DNA of 64,000 nt from assembly GCA_965263165.1 (NCBI GenBank), contig OZ253584.1, positions 1,178,001 through 1,242,000 of the forward strand, read 5' to 3'. Positions 41,190 to 49,970 of this stretch are shown here, piece by piece; position 1 is the stretch's first letter; every line of letters starts with the position of its first letter. Source of the stretch: SAR202-VII-2 sp965263165 (GTDB taxonomy: Bacteria > Chloroflexota > Dehalococcoidia > Lucifugimonadales > SAR202-VII-2). The notes below the pieces were generated by a model. That model saw only the letters and a list, made by a program, of their open reading frames with translations. It did no database searches and was not told the origin of the DNA. Position numbers and translations under genes: made by a program.

Positions 41190-41936
41190 CTATTCCATGC
41201 GGTATCCCGGCTCGATGCCGAGGCGGGCGAACCTCGGCACGGTCTGTAGCCACCGCATCCACCGCGGTGACTCCGCGTGCCAGCGGGCGACATTGCTCAT
41301 CGTTTCCCCGGCCTGGAACAGGACCCGGTCCCCGTGGGAAAGGCAGGCGTGGTCGAGCGGCATGCCTGCCACCCGCCTGAGCGACCGGCCCAGGGTCTCG
41401 TAGTCTGTGCCCGGCATGTAGATGGGGCGCGAGATGTAGGGGCCGCGCTGGCTCACGAGGTCTCCGGTGAACAGTGTGCTGCGGTCCTCCAGATAGAAGC
41501 AGATGCTGCCCGGGGTGTGACCGGGCGCGTGGACGACCCGAAGGCCGCCCATGATGGGCAGGGTGTCGCCGTCCGAGAGGACGACGTCCACCGGAACCCG
41601 CCAGACGGACGGAAGGGGCATGAACAGCATGCCGACGTGACGAACGACTTGGACTCCGCGCCGGTCGAGGCGGGTCTCGGCTGAGTGGATGAGGACCTGG
41701 GCCCCGGTCTCTTCGCGTAGAAAACGGGCGCTGCCGGTGTGGTCGGGGTGGCCGTGGGTGATGAGTATGCGGGCCAGTTGGCCGGTCTGCCAACCCAGAG
41801 CCTTGATGTAGGAGAGGATGACGCCGCCGTTGCCCGGCCAGCCCGTGTCGATGAGGGTGAGGTCGTCGCCTTCGAGCAGGTAAGCGTGCGGTCCCTTGAT
41901 GCGTGGAATCTGGTGGATGCCTGGGAGGATCTCCAA
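41190..41936 (-). CDS. MBL-fold metallohydrolase
   Basis: Product of 248 residues. Metallo-beta-lactamase signature LITHGHPDHTGSARFL, later metal ligands in VVHAPGHTPGSICFY and a final His in LSHGDRVLF. It is of the glyoxalase II-like type hydrolase group; the substrate cannot be read. The start lies 10 bp after the moaC stop, so it is probably the last gene of the rdgB-moaA-rnhA-moaC operon. The stop codon touches the 38-bp palindrome at 41152-41189. Confidence 0.85.
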   Translation of the reverse strand: MEILPGIHQIPRIKGPHAYLLEGDDLTLIDTGWPGNGGVILSYIKALGWQTGQLARILITHGHPDHTGSARFLREETGAQVLIHSAETRLDRRGVQVVRHVGMLFMPLPSVWRVPVDVVLSDGDTLPIMGGLRVVHAPGHTPGSICFYLEDRSTLFTGDLVSQRGPYISRPIYMPGTDYETLGRSLRRVAGMPLDHACLSHGDRVLFQAGETMSNVARWHAESPRWMRWLQTVPRFARLGIEPGYRME

Positions 41937-41946
41937 CCAACGCCTC

Positions 41947-42435
41947 CTACTCCTCCGCCGCGTAGCCTCCGCTCTTGCCCCCGCTCTTGCGGACGAGCCG
42001 CACGTCCTGAATGAGCATGGAGCGGTCGGCGGCTTTGCACATGTCGTAGATGGCGAGGGCCGCGGTCATCACCGCGGTGAGGGCCTCCATCTCCACGCCG
42101 GTGCGGGCGGTAACCTTGGCGGTCGCTGTGATGTCGACGGCGTTGCGGGTTTCATCGATCGCCAGGTCAACCTGCACGTGGTCTAGGGGCAAGGGGTGGC
42201 ATAGGGGGATGAGGTCGGAGGTCCGCTTGGCGCCCATGATCCCCGCCAGCCGCGCCGTGGCGAATACGTCTCCCTTGGCCACCTGCCCGTCCCTGATGAG
42301 GGCCAGGGTTTCGGGTTGCATGATGATGCTGCCCTTGGCGGCCGCCTCCCGCCGGGTGACCTCTTTGGACCCGACGTCCACCTGATGGGCTGCGCCTGAG
42401 TCGTCCAGGTGGGTGAGCCTTGGGGTTGAACTCAT
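41947..42435 (-). CDS. moaC: Cyclic pyranopterin monophosphate synthase
   Basis: Product of 162 residues, the usual MoaC length. Conserved stretches: LIPLCHPLPLDHVQV, TGVEMEALTAVMTAALAIYDMCKA (signature), and KSGGKSGGY at the C-terminus. It converts the MoaA product to cyclic pyranopterin monophosphate in molybdenum cofactor synthesis. ATG 42435 overlaps the rnhA stop (ATGA) and has AGGAGG upstream within rnhA. A longer frame upstream exists but overlaps rnhA and lacks family similarity. Confidence 0.95.
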   Translation of the reverse strand: MSSTPRLTHLDDSGAAHQVDVGSKEVTRREAAAKGSIIMQPETLALIRDGQVAKGDVFATARLAGIMGAKRTSDLIPLCHPLPLDHVQVDLAIDETRNAVDITATAKVTARTGVEMEALTAVMTAALAIYDMCKAADRSMLIQDVRLVRKSGGKSGGYAAEE

Positions 42436-42830
42436 CGCCCCTTCCTCCTGGCGGCGGCCTCTCTGACGGCCAGCTTGTCCACTTCCTCGTTCCCCGGATG
42501 GCCGTTGTGGCCGCGCACCCAGGCCCACCGGATCCCGCGGGCCTGAGCGAGTTTGTCCAGGCGGTCCCACAGGTCCCTGTTGACGTTGCGCTTCCAATTC
42601 TTGGTCATGGTGTTGATGAGGTATTGGCTGTCGCTGGTGAGGAGCACCTGGGCGCCCTCCGGGACGGCCTCCAGGCCCTGGATGGCCGCCATCATCTCCA
42701 TGCGGTTGTTGGTGGTGTGGGCCTCGCCGCCGCTGAGCGTGCGCTTGACGCCGTCCTCGACGATGATGGCCCCCCAACCTCCCGGTCCGGGGTTTCCGAT
42801 GCACGCGCCGTCGGTGTAGATGGAAAACAA
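42432..42830 (-). CDS. rnhA: Ribonuclease HI
   Basis: Product of 132 residues, a little shorter than the E. coli enzyme. Catalytic acidic residues are in IYTDGACIGNPGPGGWG, NNRMEMMAAIQGL, LTSDSQYLIN and NEEVDKLAV. It degrades RNA in RNA-DNA hybrids. The gene sits between moaA and moaC and is translationally coupled to moaC. The C-terminal helix after EAAARRKGR is missing relative to longer homologues. Confidence 0.95.
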   Translation of the reverse strand: MFSIYTDGACIGNPGPGGWGAIIVEDGVKRTLSGGEAHTTNNRMEMMAAIQGLEAVPEGAQVLLTSDSQYLINTMTKNWKRNVNRDLWDRLDKLAQARGIRWAWVRGHNGHPGNEEVDKLAVREAAARRKGR

Positions 42831-42887
42831 GGTAGCGCCTCGCGCTCGAATGAAGGGAGGCTGTCGTCGCGGCCTCCGCAGATTGGC

Positions 42888-43934
42888 CTATCCGCCGATG
42901 TGGTACATCTCCACCTTGCGGCTCTCCCGTTGAGCGCTGGTGAGGGAAGAGCGCAGCTCGGAGTACCGGTCCCGCCGTTGGCGCCAGATGCCGGTGATGA
43001 TGTCGAGCAGGTCGGCGTCAGAGGCACCGGCCCGCATTGGTCCCTTGAGGTCGGTCCCGCCGGTGGCGAATAGGCAGGTGACGAACTGGCCCTCCGGGGA
43101 CAGCCGGCCCCGCGTGCAGTCCTGGCAGAAGGGTTGGGTCACGGAGGCAATGACCCCGATTTCGCCGCCGCCATCGACGTATCGGTAGCGGTTGGCCACC
43201 TCCCCCGGGTAGTTCTTATCCACCGGGGCCAGGGGCATCTCCGCGTGAATCCGCTCGACGACTTCGCGGGCAGGGACCACCTGGCTCAGGTCCCACCCGT
43301 TCAGCGTGCCCACGTCCATGAACTCGATGTACCGGACGATGTGGCCCGAGCCCTTGAAATGCCTGGCCAGGTCCACAATCGTGTGGTCGTTGACGCCCCT
43401 CTGCACCACGCAGTTAACCTTGATGGGGGCCAGGCCGACTTCCTCGGCGGAGCGGATGCCCTGCAGGACGCGCTGTGGTGAAAAGCCATTGACGCCGCTC
43501 ATTTGGCGGAACACGCCGTCGTCCAGGCTGTCCAAGCTGACGGTGATGCGCTGGAGGCCCGCGTCCTTCAGCGCCTGGGCCTTCTGAGGCAGAAGCGAGG
43601 CGTTGGTGGTCATGGAAAGGTCTTCCAGTCCCTCAACCCCGGCGAGCATGGCGACCAGTTGCTCGACGTCCTGGCGCAGGAGCGGCTCCCCGCCGGTCAG
43701 GCGTATCTTGCGCACGCCCAGCCCCACGAAGAGGCGGGCCAAGCGGGCGATCTCCTCGAAGGTGAGGACGTGGCCCTTAGGCAGGAACTGGTAGCGCTCG
43801 CCGTAGATTTCGGCGGGCATGCAGTAGGGACAGCGGAAGTTGCACCGGTCGGTCACCGAGACCCGGAGGTCCCGGAGGCGCCGCCCGAATGCGTCTTTCA
43901 ACGAGGTTGCAGTATCCTGTGCGCCGGCTGTCAT
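42888..43934 (-). CDS. moaA: GTP 3',8-cyclase (radical SAM)
   Basis: Product of 348 residues. N-terminal radical-SAM cluster CNFRCPYC, conserved RLTGGEPLLR, and second 4Fe-4S cluster residues in CQDCTRGRL...CLF. The chain ends in GG, a known functional feature of MoaA C-termini. It makes the first committed step from GTP in molybdenum cofactor synthesis. ATG 43934 overlaps the rdgB stop (ATGA); an upstream ATG at 44045 would lie inside rdgB and add unconserved residues. Confidence 0.95.
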   Translation of the reverse strand: MTAGAQDTATSLKDAFGRRLRDLRVSVTDRCNFRCPYCMPAEIYGERYQFLPKGHVLTFEEIARLARLFVGLGVRKIRLTGGEPLLRQDVEQLVAMLAGVEGLEDLSMTTNASLLPQKAQALKDAGLQRITVSLDSLDDGVFRQMSGVNGFSPQRVLQGIRSAEEVGLAPIKVNCVVQRGVNDHTIVDLARHFKGSGHIVRYIEFMDVGTLNGWDLSQVVPAREVVERIHAEMPLAPVDKNYPGEVANRYRYVDGGGEIGVIASVTQPFCQDCTRGRLSPEGQFVTCLFATGGTDLKGPMRAGASDADLLDIITGIWRQRRDRYSELRSSLTSAQRESRKVEMYHIGG

Positions 43935-44545
43935 GGTGTCGTTTGGGCTGTCATGCGCCGAAGTGCGTCGGCTGCGGCCCAAGCCGCCTGCCCCCGGTGG
44001 CTGATGCGGTTCTTCTCTTCTGGAGAGAGTTCGGCCGTAGTGCATTGGCGGTCAGGCAGGAGGAAGATGGGGTCGTAGCCGAAGCCGTTCGATCCGGCCG
44101 GCTGGAAAGCGATGACGCCTTCCACGGTCCCCTGAAACAGCGATACGCCCCCCTCTGGATCCGCCACGGCCACCACGCAACGGAAGCGCCCCTGCCGTTC
44201 TTTGACGGGTACGTTTCTGAGCTTCTCTAGGAGGAATTGTACACGGTCTTCGTCCGTGGCGCCGGGGCCGGCGTAGCGGGAGGAATAGATGCCCGGCGCG
44301 CCGCCGAGGGCATCTACCTCAATGCCGGAGTCGTCGGCCAGGGAGAGGAGACCGCTGGCTTTGGCGAATGCCTGGGCCTTCAAGCTGGCGTTCTCCTCGA
44401 ACGTTGAGCCGGTTTCCTCCACGTCCAGGCTGATGCCTTCTTCCTGGGGCGTGGTGATTTGAAATGGCACGTCGCCCAGCAGCGCGGCCAACTCGCGGGC
44501 CTTGTGGGCGTTGGTGGTGGCAATGAGGAGCTTGGGCGGTGTCAT
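43931..44545 (-). CDS. rdgB: Non-canonical purine NTP pyrophosphatase (RdgB/HAM1)
   Basis: Product of 204 residues. N-terminal LLIATTNAHKARELAALL, catalytic region SGLLSLADDSGIEVDALGGAPGIYSSRYAG, and C-terminal FGYDPIFLLP plus SHRGQAAWAA. It hydrolyses ITP, dITP and XTP to the monophosphates, keeping damaged purines out of nucleic acids. It is probably transcribed with the mutase gene 80 bp upstream and moaA downstream. Nothing unusual noted. Confidence 0.95.
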   Translation of the reverse strand: MTPPKLLIATTNAHKARELAALLGDVPFQITTPQEEGISLDVEETGSTFEENASLKAQAFAKASGLLSLADDSGIEVDALGGAPGIYSSRYAGPGATDEDRVQFLLEKLRNVPVKERQGRFRCVVAVADPEGGVSLFQGTVEGVIAFQPAGSNGFGYDPIFLLPDRQCTTAELSPEEKNRISHRGQAAWAAADALRRMTAQTTP

Positions 44546-44625
44546 CCGTCGACAGCGAGGGGCATAGCAATTTGCCTAGGCGCGTAAATCGAATATATGA
44601 GGGCGATGTAGTCGGGTCTCTGCCC

Positions 44626-46266
44626 CTATGCCCCCCCGACAGGCTCGTAGACGCCGAAGACGTCCCGCAGCACGTCCATCGTCTCGCCGAGGGTGGCGTA
44701 GGCCTTGACCGCGCTGAGGATAAAGGGCATCAGGTTCTTGTCCGCCCTGGCCGCCTGCCGCAGGTCAGCGAGGGTTCGGCTGACTTCCCGGTTGTCCCTG
44801 GTGCGCCGGACCTCGTTGAGGCGGGCAATCTGCTTGCGCTCGCCTTCCTTGTCCATCTGAAGGATGGGGATGTCCATGTCTTCCTGCTCGGTGACGAAGT
44901 CGTTGACGCCAACGATGATGCGTCCCTGGTCCTCCACCTCGCGCTGGAAGCGATAGGAGGCATCGGCGATTTCTCTGACGAAGAAACCGTTGTCGATGCA
45001 CGGCAGTGCGCCGCCGAGGTCATCGATGCGGCGGAAGTACTCCCTTGCGCCCTCTTCGACCTGGTTGGTCAGGGTTTCCACGAAATAGCTGCCGCCCAAC
45101 GGGTCCACGGTGCTGGCCACGCCGCTCTCGTGGGCGATGAGCTGCTGGGTGCGCAGAGCCAGCAGCGCCGCCTTTTCGGATGGCAGCGCCCAGGCTTCGT
45201 CCATGCCGTTGGTGTGGAGGGAGTTGGCGCCGCCCAGGACGGCTGCCAAGGCTTGGAGCGCTACGCGGACGACGTTGTTTTCGGGCTGCTGCGCGGTCAG
45301 GGCGCAGCCGGCGGTCTGGGCGTGGGTGCGCATCCACCAGGAGCGCTCGTTCTTGGCGCCGAAGGTCTCCCGCATCTCGTGAGCCCAGATGCGGCGGGCC
45401 GCCCGGAACTTGGCGACCTCTTCGAAGAACTCGTTGTGGATGTTGAAGAAGAAGCTCAGCCTGGGAGCGAAGTTGTCAATGAGCAGGCCGCGTTCCAGGC
45501 ACCAGCGTACGTATTCCAAGCCGTCGTACAGCGTGAAGGCCAGCTCTTGGACTGCCGTGGATCCCGCTTCCCTGATGTGGTAGCCGCTGATGCTGACGGG
45601 GTTCCATTTGGGGAGGTGGTGGGTGGCAAACTCCACCGTGTCCACGACGAGCCGCATGGAGGGTTCCGGGGGGAAGATGTACTCGTTCTGGGCGATGTAC
45701 TCCTTCAGAATGTCGTTCTGGGTGGTGCCGCCGAGCTTGGAGGCTGGGATGCCCCGCTTCTCTGCGGCGGCGATGTACATGGCCCAGATGATGGCGGCTG
45801 GGCTGTTGATGGTCATGGACGTTGTGATGGTGTCGAGGGGGAGGCTGTCGTAGAGGATCTCCATGTCTCGGAGGCTGGACACGGCGACGCCGCACTTGCC
45901 GAACTCGCCTAGTGACCAGGGGTGGTCGGTGTCGTAGCCGTAAAGAGTGGGCATGTCGAAGGCGGTGCTGAGGCCGGTCTGGCCGTGCGCCAGCAGGTAC
46001 TTGAAGCGCTGGTTTGTCTCCTCGGCGCCGCCGAAGCCGGCAAACATGCGCATAGTCCAGAGTTTGCCGCGGTACCCCGTGGGGTGGAGGCCGCGCAGAT
46101 AGGGGTAGTGGCCGGGCTCGCCGACGTCCCTCGCGTAGTCAACCTCGGCCAGATGCTCCGGCGAATACACCCGTTCGATGGGGTGGGCGGAGATGGTTGT
46201 GAAGGAGTCCTGGCGTTCCGGCCCGGTCTTCTGCGATTCGTCCGACTTTTCCTTGGCGTCTACCAT
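44626..46266 (-). CDS. Methylmalonyl-CoA mutase large (catalytic) subunit
   Basis: Product of 546 residues from ATG 46266. Catalytic TIM barrel of the mutase family: TMRMFAGFGGAEETNQRFKYL, STAFDMPTLYGYDTDHP, GGTTQNDILKEY, MRTHAQTAGCALTAQQPENN. No B12-binding Rossmann domain (DxHxxG) follows, so this is the split form, needing a separate small subunit that is not in the window. It interconverts methylmalonyl-CoA and succinyl-CoA, or a related branched acyl-CoA pair. An in-frame upstream ATG at 46452 is judged too long. B12 supply could come from btuFCD at 58.5 kb. Confidence 0.9.
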   Translation of the reverse strand: MVDAKEKSDESQKTGPERQDSFTTISAHPIERVYSPEHLAEVDYARDVGEPGHYPYLRGLHPTGYRGKLWTMRMFAGFGGAEETNQRFKYLLAHGQTGLSTAFDMPTLYGYDTDHPWSLGEFGKCGVAVSSLRDMEILYDSLPLDTITTSMTINSPAAIIWAMYIAAAEKRGIPASKLGGTTQNDILKEYIAQNEYIFPPEPSMRLVVDTVEFATHHLPKWNPVSISGYHIREAGSTAVQELAFTLYDGLEYVRWCLERGLLIDNFAPRLSFFFNIHNEFFEEVAKFRAARRIWAHEMRETFGAKNERSWWMRTHAQTAGCALTAQQPENNVVRVALQALAAVLGGANSLHTNGMDEAWALPSEKAALLALRTQQLIAHESGVASTVDPLGGSYFVETLTNQVEEGAREYFRRIDDLGGALPCIDNGFFVREIADASYRFQREVEDQGRIIVGVNDFVTEQEDMDIPILQMDKEGERKQIARLNEVRRTRDNREVSRTLADLRQAARADKNLMPFILSAVKAYATLGETMDVLRDVFGVYEPVGGA

Positions 46267-46602
46267 CAATGCTATCCGTGGTCCAGGTTGGTGAAGTTTC
46301 AGCGTAGCTTTGGGGGGTGGGGCTGTCAACAAAGGGTTGCGGCTGGGGCCGGGCGCCCACGGATGACACTTGTCCCCTCCTTGGTTCCCGACCCCACCCC
46401 GCACCTGGCTGGCGCCTCCTCCTACGGTCTCTCCCCTTCCTCGGCTCGGCAACCTCGGCGTGCGGGGCCAAGCTGGGATGGTCTGGGTCGCGGTTCGCCG
46501 GGGCTTGAATGGCCGCTGCGGGAAGGGTAGGCTACCGCGTGATGCTTGGCCCTCAGAGGCGTTGGGCAGGCAACGAACTCGCGCAGGGGGGAGGTAGTCA
46601 TT
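46267..46602. other. Divergent intergenic region, no feature identified
   Basis: A 336-bp gap between the divergent mutase and aldolase genes. It must hold two promoters, but I see no convincing -35/-10 pair and no conserved repeat. Confidence 0.5.
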
Positions 46603-47667
46603 ATGGCCCTATCGGCAGGGAAACTGGTCAACCTGAAACAGTTGAGCGACGCGTCCGGGCGCTTCTTGATGCTGGCCATAGACCAGCGAGGCTCCATGGA
46701 GCAGGCGATCCAGAAGGTCTTGGGCGACAGCCGCAAGCAGACGCCGGAAGACGTGGTCGCCGCCAAGGTGGCCATCACCGGGGTCCTTGCCCCGCACTCC
46801 ACGGCAACGCTCATGGATCCGATTTATGGCTTCCCCTATACAATTGAGGCCCTGCCGTCCAAGGTTGGGGTGCTGCTGGCGGTGGAGCACTCCGGCTATG
46901 AGGCCGGCCCCTCTGGGAAGGGCAGGATGGCGATGATTCTGGACGGCTGGTCGGTGAGCAAGGTGAAGCGGAGCGGGGCCAACGCGGTCAAGCTGCTGAT
47001 CCACTACCACCCAGACGCACCGCAGGAAGTGCTGGCGCACCAGCATGGCGTTGTGCGCCAGGTGGGGGATGCCTGTGCGGAGGAGGACATCCCATTCCTG
47101 TTGGAAACCGTTGGCTACGCCGTGGACGAGCCGTCGATGGACGGCCCGGAGTACGCTTTGAACAAGCCCCGCATCACCATCGCGAGCGCCACCGAATTTT
47201 CCAAGCCGGAGTATCGAGTGGACGTGCTGAAGCTGGAGTTTCCCGCCAGCCTGAAGTTCGCCGAGGAGTTTTGCAACGCCTACTTCGACTCCAAGACTCG
47301 CGAGCCGGTCTACGGCGTGAAAGAGGTCCGGGATATCTGCAAGCAATTGGACGCAGCCTCTTCCAAGCCGTGGGTGATCCTCAGCGGCGGCGTGGACATC
47401 GACGAGTTCCTCTTCAATCTCCAGTTCGGGGTCGATGCGGGCGCCAGCGGATTCCTCTGCGGTCGGGCCATGTGGCAGCAGTCGCTGCAGTTCTATCCGG
47501 ACACCGATGCCATGGTCCGTTTCCTCGAGACGGATGGCGTGTACAACTTCACGCGGATCAAGGCCATCGCCGCCAACGCGACGCCGTGGACCGAGCGATG
47601 GAATGGCGGGTCTCCGACTTTGGACCAGAAGGGCCTGGAGTGGCAGAAGGAGTACAGCGGCTCCTAG
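46603..47667 (+). CDS. LacD-like (tagatose-bisphosphate type) aldolase family protein
   Basis: Product of 354 residues. Class I aldolase-like TIM barrel with LMLAIDQRGSM, GANAVKLLIHYHP (candidate Schiff-base Lys), DVLKLEFP, WVILSGGVD and FLCGRAMWQ. The closest pattern is LacD/DUF2090-type aldolases, which cleave tagatose- or fructose-bisphosphate. ATG 46603 is preceded by GGGGGAGG. The pfkA gene begins 9 bp downstream, so kinase and aldolase may form consecutive steps of sugar breakdown. Substrate specificity is not proved. Confidence 0.8.
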   Translation: MALSAGKLVNLKQLSDASGRFLMLAIDQRGSMEQAIQKVLGDSRKQTPEDVVAAKVAITGVLAPHSTATLMDPIYGFPYTIEALPSKVGVLLAVEHSGYEAGPSGKGRMAMILDGWSVSKVKRSGANAVKLLIHYHPDAPQEVLAHQHGVVRQVGDACAEEDIPFLLETVGYAVDEPSMDGPEYALNKPRITIASATEFSKPEYRVDVLKLEFPASLKFAEEFCNAYFDSKTREPVYGVKEVRDICKQLDAASSKPWVILSGGVDIDEFLFNLQFGVDAGASGFLCGRAMWQQSLQFYPDTDAMVRFLETDGVYNFTRIKAIAANATPWTERWNGGSPTLDQKGLEWQKEYSGS

Positions 47668-47676
47668 GGAGGGACC

Positions 47677-48681
47677 ATGCGGATAGGGGTGCTTACCAGC
47701 GGGGGAGACGTCCCTGGTCTCAACGCGGCTGTCCGTGCGGTGGCTCGAAAGGCGCTGGCGGAAGGGGTGGAGGTGCTGGGGTTTCGGAACGGCTGGTTGG
47801 GCCTGCTGGAAAACGACTACCTTGAGCTTACGCTCAGGACCCTTTCCGGCATCCTTCCCCAGGGTGGGACGATCCTGGGGACGTCGCGGACCAACCCAAC
47901 CGACCCGCCCGGCACGGTGGAGCGGGTCATGGAGACCGCTGAGGCGCTTCAGCTTGATGCGATGGTCGTCTTGGGCGGGGACGGGTCGCTTCGCGGGGCG
48001 TTGGAGGTCTGCGAGCGGGGCCTGCCCATTGTCGGCATTCCCAAGACCATTGATAACGACGTGCCGGGCACGGAGTACTGCATCGGGTTCGACTCCGGCG
48101 TCAACGCGGTGATGGACGCCTTGGACAAGCTGCACCCCACAACGGCGGCGCATCACCGGGTGATGGTTGTGGAGGTGATGGGGAACCGCAGCGGTTGGCT
48201 GGCCGTGCTTGGAGGCCTTGCCGGCGGTGCCGACATCATCGTGTCGCCGGAAATTCCTCTGTCGGTCATTGACGTGAGGGACCGGGTGCTGGCCCGGGTG
48301 GAGCGGGGGAGTAAGTTCAGCATCATCGCCGTGGCGGAGGGGTCGCAGATCGATGGAATCGACCTGGACTTCGGAACGAGAGAGAGTAAAGGCACAAGCA
48401 TCGGACACGCCCTTGCGGGCGCGCTCTCCGACTACATCTCCGCCAATACGAGGGTCACGGTGCTGGGCTACGTGCAGCGCGGCGGCGCCCCTACGGCGTT
48501 CGACAGGGTGATGGCGTCGCGCATGGGCGCCAAGGCGGTCCAGTTCATTCTGGAGGGCCAGACGGGCGTGATGGTGGCTCTGGTGAACGGGGACGTTGTT
48601 CCCGTGCCTCTGAGCGAGCTACTCCAGCCGCCGCGGACGGTGGATCCGGAGACCTGCGCTCTCGCGCAGCTGTTTTCGTAA
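47677..48681 (+). CDS. pfkA: 6-phosphofructokinase
   Basis: Product of 334 residues. Phosphate-donor loop LTSGGDVPGLNAAV, GGDGS (100-104) and catalytic PKTIDND (122-128). Gly at the last-but-one position of GGDGS favours ATP as donor, while Lys in PKTIDND (instead of PGTIDND) is shared with PPi-dependent and mixed-group enzymes. Donor preference is therefore open. It is likely co-transcribed with the aldolase gene. The C-terminus is slightly longer than in the E. coli enzyme. Confidence 0.9.
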   Translation: MRIGVLTSGGDVPGLNAAVRAVARKALAEGVEVLGFRNGWLGLLENDYLELTLRTLSGILPQGGTILGTSRTNPTDPPGTVERVMETAEALQLDAMVVLGGDGSLRGALEVCERGLPIVGIPKTIDNDVPGTEYCIGFDSGVNAVMDALDKLHPTTAAHHRVMVVEVMGNRSGWLAVLGGLAGGADIIVSPEIPLSVIDVRDRVLARVERGSKFSIIAVAEGSQIDGIDLDFGTRESKGTSIGHALAGALSDYISANTRVTVLGYVQRGGAPTAFDRVMASRMGAKAVQFILEGQTGVMVALVNGDVVPVPLSELLQPPRTVDPETCALAQLFS

Positions 48682-48796
48682 GCTTGGGGTGCTCTTCGCG
48701 AGGAGTTCGTTTTATCGTCCGTTACGGTTTCGCTAATGCCAGCATGGGTCCCTGAGCCATCGTACGACCGAGAGGTCTCCCGTCTGGCCCTTTTTC

Positions 48797-48826
48797 TTGA
48801 CCCCTCCCGCTGCCCCAACCTATAAT
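48797..48826 (+). promoter_or_regulatory. Sigma70 promoter for pheS
   Basis: TTGACC (48797-48802), 18-bp spacer and perfect TATAAT (48821-48826), 36 bp upstream of the pheS start. The best promoter match in the window. Confidence 0.75.
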
Positions 48827-48861
48827 GGCGCTGCCGTCGGATTTCGTAGCTAGGTTGGCCT

Positions 48862-49950
48862 ATGCCCGCTTCCGAAGACACCCAGACCGTTACGCTCTCC
48901 CTCGATGAGCTTCAGGCCTCGGCGCTTGCGGCGCTGGAGGGCTGCGCCACAGAAGAGGCGCTGGAGCAGTGGCGGATCGCGCACCTGGGCCGAAGCGGCA
49001 AGCTGACCCAGGTGCTCCGCGGGGTGGGGTCGCTTCCCGCGGATGAGCGGAGAGCAGCCGGCGCCGCAGCCAACCAACTCAAGGGCCTGCTTGAGCAGAG
49101 CCTTGATGACCGTCAGGAAGCGCTGCGCACCCAGCGCCAGACGGGGATCGCGGAGTCCGAGCGCATCGACGTGACCCTCCCTGGGTGCCCCGTCGCGATG
49201 GGACGTTACCACCCTTCGACGCAGATCGTCCGTGAGATTTGCGACGCCTTTGCGAGCATGGGGTTCCAGATTGTGGAGGGGCCCGAAGTGGAGTGGGACC
49301 GCTATAACTTCGAGTTGCTGAATATCCCGCAGGACCACCCGGCCAGGGATATGTGGGACACGCTGTGGATAGACCATGTCGACGCCGAGGGCCGGCGTCC
49401 CATGCTGATGCGAACCCACACGTCGCCCATGCAGGCGCGGGTCATGGAGAGCCAGGACCCTCCGGTGCGGGTGATCGTGCCCGGCAAGTGCTACCGGTAC
49501 GAGGCCACGGACGCCACCCACGAGTCGCAGTTCTATCAAATCGAGGGGTTGGCCGTGGACGAGGGCATCACCTTCGCTCACCTGAAAGGGACCCTCTACG
49601 AGTTTGCCCGCCGCATCTTCGGGCAGGACCGACGCGTGCGGTTCCGCTGCGATTACTTTCCCTTCGTGGAGCCGGGCGTGGACATGTCCATCGACTGCTT
49701 CAACTGCCGGGGCGAGGGGCGGCTGAAGGGCGGCGCGGGTTGCCGCATCTGCAAGGAGACGGGCTGGATCGAGATCATGGGCGCCGGGATGGTGCATCCC
49801 AAAGTGCTGGCCGGGGTTGGCTACGACCCCGAGGTGTACACCGGCTTCGCCTTCGGCCTGGGGCCGGAGCGTATCGCCATGCTCAAGTACGGCATAGACG
49901 ACATCAGGTTATTCTACGGTAACGATATCCGATTCTTAAGGCAGTTCTAG
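48862..49950 (+). CDS. pheS: Phenylalanine--tRNA ligase alpha subunit
   Basis: Product of 362 residues. N-terminal coiled coil, then class II motifs: motif 2 GKCYRYEATDATHESQFYQ and motif 3 GFAFGLGPERIAML, with YGIDDIRLFYGND at the C-terminus. With PheT it forms the alpha2beta2 synthetase. It carries its own strong promoter (48797-48826). Unusually, pheT does not follow directly: a CADD-like gene and two hairpins lie between. Confidence 0.95.
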   Translation: MPASEDTQTVTLSLDELQASALAALEGCATEEALEQWRIAHLGRSGKLTQVLRGVGSLPADERRAAGAAANQLKGLLEQSLDDRQEALRTQRQTGIAESERIDVTLPGCPVAMGRYHPSTQIVREICDAFASMGFQIVEGPEVEWDRYNFELLNIPQDHPARDMWDTLWIDHVDAEGRRPMLMRTHTSPMQARVMESQDPPVRVIVPGKCYRYEATDATHESQFYQIEGLAVDEGITFAHLKGTLYEFARRIFGQDRRVRFRCDYFPFVEPGVDMSIDCFNCRGEGRLKGGAGCRICKETGWIEIMGAGMVHPKVLAGVGYDPEVYTGFAFGLGPERIAMLKYGIDDIRLFYGNDIRFLRQF

Positions 49951-49970
49951 ACACACCAGAAGGAGGCGCC

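Noticed and set aside
42436..42804. N-terminal extension of moaC over rnhA
   Set aside because: Low-complexity His/Arg/Gln reading that is the shifted frame of rnhA; MoaC conservation starts at 42435.
46609..48408. 599-codon minus-strand open frame opposite the aldolase and pfkA
   Set aside because: Complement of two clear enzyme genes; His/Arg/Gln-rich composition of a shadow frame.
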